A DNA stretch of 8,426 nt from Bifidobacteriaceae bacterium (GTDB lineage: Bacteria; Actinomycetota; Actinomycetes; Actinomycetales; WQXJ01), in assembly GCA_031278665.1 (NCBI GenBank), contig JAITKC010000303.1, positions 1-8,426 on the forward strand, in the 5' to 3' direction. Positions within the stretch are counted from its first letter, which is position 1. The number at the start of each line of letters is the position of its first letter. This document shows positions 6,013-8,426 of this stretch, piece by piece. The translations under genes were made by a program, and so were the position numbers. Under the pieces are notes generated by a model. It did not search any database and was not told where the DNA came from. It worked only from the letters and a program-made list of their open reading frames with translations.

Positions 6013-6291
6013 TCACTTGGCCTTCTCGAGGATTTCGACCACCCGCCAGCGCTTGGTGGCGCTGAGCGGGCGGGTCTCCATGATCAAAACCAGGTCGCCG
6101 ATGCCGGCGGACTCGTTCTCATCATGGGCCTTGACCTTGGTCACGCGGGTCATGACCTTGCCGTAGAGCGGATGCTTGACCCGATCTTCCAGGCGGACCA
6201 CGACCGTCTTGGTCATCTTGTCGCTGACGACCAGGCCCCGCCGCGTCTTGCGCTGCGAAGTCCGGGCCGAACCGGCGGTCTCGGTAGTCAC
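6013..6291 (-). CDS. rpsQ: 30S ribosomal protein S17
   Basis: S17 is a primary 16S rRNA-binding protein of the 30S body with an OB fold. The 92-residue product has a short basic N-terminal lead (about 20 residues, usual in actinobacteria), then [33 protein letters not shown], the family's [26 protein letters not shown] and a lysine-rich end. The GTG at 6291-6289 overlaps the rpmC TGA as GTGA, with GGAGG ten bases upstream. It is the last gene of the S10 group. Confidence 0.98.
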   Translation of the reverse strand: MTTETAGSARTSQRKTRRGLVVSDKMTKTVVVRLEDRVKHPLYGKVMTRVTKVKAHDENESAGIGDLVLIMETRPLSATKRWRVVEILEKAK

Positions 6292-6548
6292 TTCTTTGGA
6301 GCCTCCACATTCGAGGTCGGCGCGGTGCGGATGCCCAACTCGCGTTCGCGCAGGACGGTGTAGATGCGGGCGATGTCGCGCCGGACGGCCTTGAGGCGCC
6401 CATGCGACTCAAGCTGGCCGGTGGCGGAGGCGAAGCGCAAGTTGAACAACTCCTCCTTGGCCCGGCCCAATTCGGCCACCAGGCGCTCGTTGTCGAGCAG
6501 GTCCAGTTTGTCCGGCATCAGATCCTTCGATCCCACGGCCACGATCAC
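6288..6548 (-). CDS. rpmC: 50S ribosomal protein L29
   Basis: L29 lies at the polypeptide exit tunnel of the 50S subunit, next to L23, near the docking sites of SRP and trigger factor. The 86-residue product is an alpha-helical hairpin with [22 protein letters not shown] and the conserved [22 protein letters not shown]. The GTG at 6548-6546 overlaps the rplP TGA as GTGA, with AGGG six bases upstream. An in-frame GTG two codons later (6542-6540) would give MAVGSKDLM, which matches the usual actinobacterial N-terminus better. The first fits the ribosome binding site better, so the start is uncertain by two codons. A short polar tail (about residues 76-86) follows the core. Confidence 0.95.
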   Translation of the reverse strand: MIVAVGSKDLMPDKLDLLDNERLVAELGRAKEELFNLRFASATGQLESHGRLKAVRRDIARIYTVLRERELGIRTAPTSNVEAPKK

Positions 6549-6961
6549 TCACCACCCTCTCGGCGGACAAAACGGCATTTCATCGGCAGTTTGTGCATGA
6601 CCCGGGTCATCGCCTCGCGGGCCAGCGCCTCCGGCACCCCGGCCAATTCGAACACGACGCGGCCGGGTTTCACATTGGCGACCCACCACTCCGGCGAACC
6701 TTTTCCCGAACCCATCCGGGTCTCGGCCGGCTTCTTGGTCAACGGCCGATCCGGGAACACGTTGATCCAGACCTTGCCGCCGCGCTTGACGTGGCGGGTC
6801 ATGGCGATACGGGCGGCCTCGATCTGGCGGTTGGTCAGATAGGCGTGCTCCAGCGCCTGGATTCCGAAGTCGCCGAAGGCGATGGTGGTTCCGCCCTTGG
6901 CCCGACCCGAACGCTTCGGGTGGTGCTGTTTGCGGTGTTTGACGCGGCGAGGTATGAGCAC
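6545..6961 (-). CDS. rplP: 50S ribosomal protein L16
   Basis: L16 binds 23S rRNA near the A-site tRNA elbow and is needed for late 50S assembly. At 138 residues the length is normal. It begins [24 protein letters not shown] and continues with [38 protein letters not shown], the [30 protein letters not shown] segment that carries the conserved MGSGKG loop, and ends with the LPMKCRFV strand. The GTG at 6961-6959 has GGAGG eight bases upstream and lies three bases after the rpsC stop. Its TGA overlaps the rpmC start. Confidence 0.99.
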   Translation of the reverse strand: MLIPRRVKHRKQHHPKRSGRAKGGTTIAFGDFGIQALEHAYLTNRQIEAARIAMTRHVKRGGKVWINVFPDRPLTKKPAETRMGSGKGSPEWWVANVKPGRVVFELAGVPEALAREAMTRVMHKLPMKCRFVRREGGE

Positions 6962-6964
6962 GGC

Positions 6965-7786
6965 TCAGGCCTCCGTTCCAGTTGCGGCGCCGACCGGCGC
7001 CTGATCGGCTGATTGGCGGCCGCCCTCGGACCGTCCGCCCTCCGGGCGGCGCCCGCGCGGCCGGTCGCCCCGCTCGCCTCTTTCGCCCCGCTCGCCCCGG
7101 CCCCGCGACGGCCTTGGCGCGGCGGCTTGCTGGCGGGCGAACTCCCGTTCGGTCATGTCGCCCTTGTAAATCCAGACCTTGACGCCGATCCGTCCGAAGG
7201 TCGTCCGGGCCTCGAAGAAGCCGTAGTCGATGTTGGCCCGCAGCGTGTGCAGCGGCACCCGGCCTTCGCGGTAGAACTCCGAGCGCGACATTTCGGCGCC
7301 GCCGAGCCGGCCGGAGCATTGCACCCGCACGCCTTTGGCGCCGGCCCGTTGGGCCGACTGCAAACCCTTGCGCATGGCCCGGCGGAACGACACCCGGCTG
7401 GCTAGCTGTTCGGCGATCCCTTGGGCCACCAATTGGGCGCTCAGCTCCGGGTTCTTGACCTCGAGAATGTTCAACTGCACCTGTTTGCCGGTCAGTTTCT
7501 CGAGTTCGCCCCGAATGCGGTCGGCTTCGGCGCCGCGCCGGCCGATCACAATGCCCGGCCGGGCGGTGTGGATGTCGATCCGAACGCGGTCGCGGCTGCG
7601 CTCGATCTCGACTTTGGCCACGCCGGCCCGTTCCAGGCCGGTCGCCATCAGGCGCCTGATCTGGATGTCCTCGTGGACGTAATCGCGGTAGCGCTGACCG
7701 GCCTTGGTCGAATCGGCGAACCACCGCGAACGGTGGTCGGTGGTGATCCCCAGGCGGAAACCGAGCGGGTTGACCTTCTGTCCCAC
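6965..7786 (-). CDS. rpsC: 30S ribosomal protein S3 with Arg/Gly/Glu-rich C-terminal tail
   Basis: S3 sits at the mRNA entry site of the 30S head, where with S4 and S5 it contributes to helicase activity. The 273-residue product starts [24 protein letters not shown]. It has the type II KH domain with its GxxG loop at 82-85 (VIGRRG) and the C-terminal domain with [32 protein letters not shown] and [10 protein letters not shown] (about 201-210). Residues from about 221 to 273 are a disordered tail with [12 protein letters not shown] repeats and [11 protein letters not shown]; tails of this kind are common in actinobacterial S3. The GTG at 7786-7784 shares one base with the rplV TAG (TAGTG), and GGAGG lies eight bases upstream. 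Confidence 0.98.
   Translation of the reverse strand: MGQKVNPLGFRLGITTDHRSRWFADSTKAGQRYRDYVHEDIQIRRLMATGLERAGVAKVEIERSRDRVRIDIHTARPGIVIGRRGAEADRIRGELEKLTGKQVQLNILEVKNPELSAQLVAQGIAEQLASRVSFRRAMRKGLQSAQRAGAKGVRVQCSGRLGGAEMSRSEFYREGRVPLHTLRANIDYGFFEARTTFGRIGVKVWIYKGDMTEREFARQQAAAPRPSRGRGERGERGERGDRPRGRRPEGGRSEGGRQSADQAPVGAATGTEA
7065..7096 (-). repeat. Short direct repeat within the rpsC tail
   Basis: An identical 14-base sequence occurs at 7065-7078 and 7083-7096 (period 18). It encodes part of the [12 protein letters not shown] triplets of the S3 tail. The period keeps the reading frame. Confidence 0.6.
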
Positions 7787-8426
7787 TAGCGGGTCCTCCC
7801 CTTCTTGTCTGATTTCTGCTGGCGGCCCGACTTCGGCTGGTCGCCGCCGCGCGGGCGGACCACTCCGGCCAGCCGGCCGCGGCCGCTCCTGCCGCCGGGA
7901 CGTTCATCCCGCCTGCCCGGTGCGTTGCCGGGCAGATAGCGCGGCCGGCGGTCGGCGTCCGCCGTCTGGCGGACCACCATTGTGATATGGCTGGTCCGCT
8001 TCAGGATGCGGTCGGCCCGGCCCTTGGCGCGAGGGCGGAACCGCTTCATAGTCGGCCCCTCGTCGACGTAGGCCTCGGCCACATATAGGGCGTCGGCGTC
8101 GGTGTTCAGGCCGGCTTTGTCGCGTTTGTCGACCAACGAGGCGACGGCCGACTCCAGAACCTTGCGGGCCGGCCGGCTGGCCCGCTGCGGCTGGAACCTC
8201 AGAGTTGTGATCGCGTCGCGCGCGTCCATGCCGCGCACCAGGTCGACCACGCGGCGGGCTTTCATCGGCGTCACCCGCACATAGCGGGCGCTGGCCCGGC
8301 CGATGGTCAGGTCGACCGGCCGCTTGTGGGCGGCCTTGCGCAGCCGCTTGCGGTCGAGGCGCGAGGACAGCGACAGCTCGGACGCGCCCTCGCCGGAACG
8401 CTTGCGGGCGGACTTGTCGGTGTCGG
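7786..8426 (-). CDS. rplV: 50S ribosomal protein L22, extended at both ends (partial, start outside window)
   Basis: L22 binds all domains of 23S rRNA, and its beta-hairpin lines the exit tunnel. The core is clear: [76 protein letters not shown]. The hairpin tip region, where macrolide-resistance changes are known, looks ordinary. A GTG at 8280-8278 cannot be the start because conserved residues (ASARY) lie before it. The frame stays open with no in-frame ATG, GTG or TTG to the window edge, adding 48 codons. About 43 of these precede the usual family start and are rich in Lys, Arg and Ser. The C-terminus has another tail of about 60 residues, rich in Arg, Gly and Lys. The visible part is 212 residues, against roughly 110-150 for the whole protein in most bacteria. 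Confidence 0.96.
   Translation of the reverse strand, partial: DTDKSARKRSGEGASELSLSSRLDRKRLRKAAHKRPVDLTIGRASARYVRVTPMKARRVVDLVRGMDARDAITTLRFQPQRASRPARKVLESAVASLVDKRDKAGLNTDADALYVAEAYVDEGPTMKRFRPRAKGRADRILKRTSHITMVVRQTADADRRPRYLPGNAPGRRDERPGGRSGRGRLAGVVRPRGGDQPKSGRQQKSDKKGRTR

Noticed and set aside
6549..7907. 452-codon minus-strand frame across rplP, rpsC and the end of rplV
   Set aside because: It is out of frame with three clear ribosomal protein genes and has a Pro/Arg/Gly-rich, motif-free translation.
8278..8280. GTG as start of rplV
   Set aside because: The conserved residues ASARY that begin normal L22 lie upstream of it in the same open frame, and no ribosome binding site is placed for it.
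1..8426. A novel multi-gene system, mobile element, CRISPR array or RNA gene
   Set aside because: Every gene is a known member of the ribosomal protein cluster in standard order, and the remaining gaps are all under 100 bases. I saw no tRNA or rRNA, no spaced repeats and no insertion-sequence ends.

Overview
This window is a stretch of the conserved S10-spc ribosomal protein gene cluster from a high-G+C Gram-positive bacterium (Actinomycetota). The evidence is the strong G+C bias at third codon positions, the actinobacterial gene order, and family-typical sequences: SecY starting with an AFRTPDLRRKLLFT segment, L15 with [12 protein letters not shown]14 with LGGSGRRYA, and a short zinc-type S14. 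I cannot place it more narrowly than the phylum. Every gene lies on the minus strand, so transcription runs from high to low coordinates.

In transcription order the window holds the end of the S10 group: rplV (L22, cut by the window edge), rpsC (S3), rplP (L16), rpmC (L29) and rpsQ (S17). Only 16 bases later the spc group follows: rplN (L14), rplX (L24), rplE (L5), rpsZ (zinc-type S14), rpsH (S8), rplF (L6), rplR (L18), rpsE (S5), rpmD (L30), rplO (L15), secY, and the first 38 bases of adk (adenylate kinase). The set is complete and in the standard order, with no insertion, pseudogene, mobile element, RNA gene or CRISPR array. Most neighbours overlap by 1-4 bases or are separated by 1-16 bases, so the cluster looks like one long polycistronic unit with translational coupling. 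Three gaps of about 80-90 bases break the packing: rpsZ-rpsH, rplR-rpsE and rplO-secY. No gene-free stretch exceeds 300 bases.

The products are components of the 30S (S3, S17, S14, S8, S5) and 50S (L22, L16, L29, L14, L24, L5, L6, L18, L30, L15) subunits, plus the Sec translocation channel that accepts nascent chains from the ribosome.

The notable points are modest and lie in the details. Five ribosomal proteins (L22, S3, L5, S5, L15) carry long low-complexity extensions, four of them with short in-frame DNA repeats. L22 has extra sequence at both ends. rpsZ uses a TTG start. A ten-codon mini-cistron with a good ribosome binding site ends in a TGATG overlap with the start of rpsE. Two of the three larger gaps contain good inverted repeats. 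I see no undescribed biological system here.
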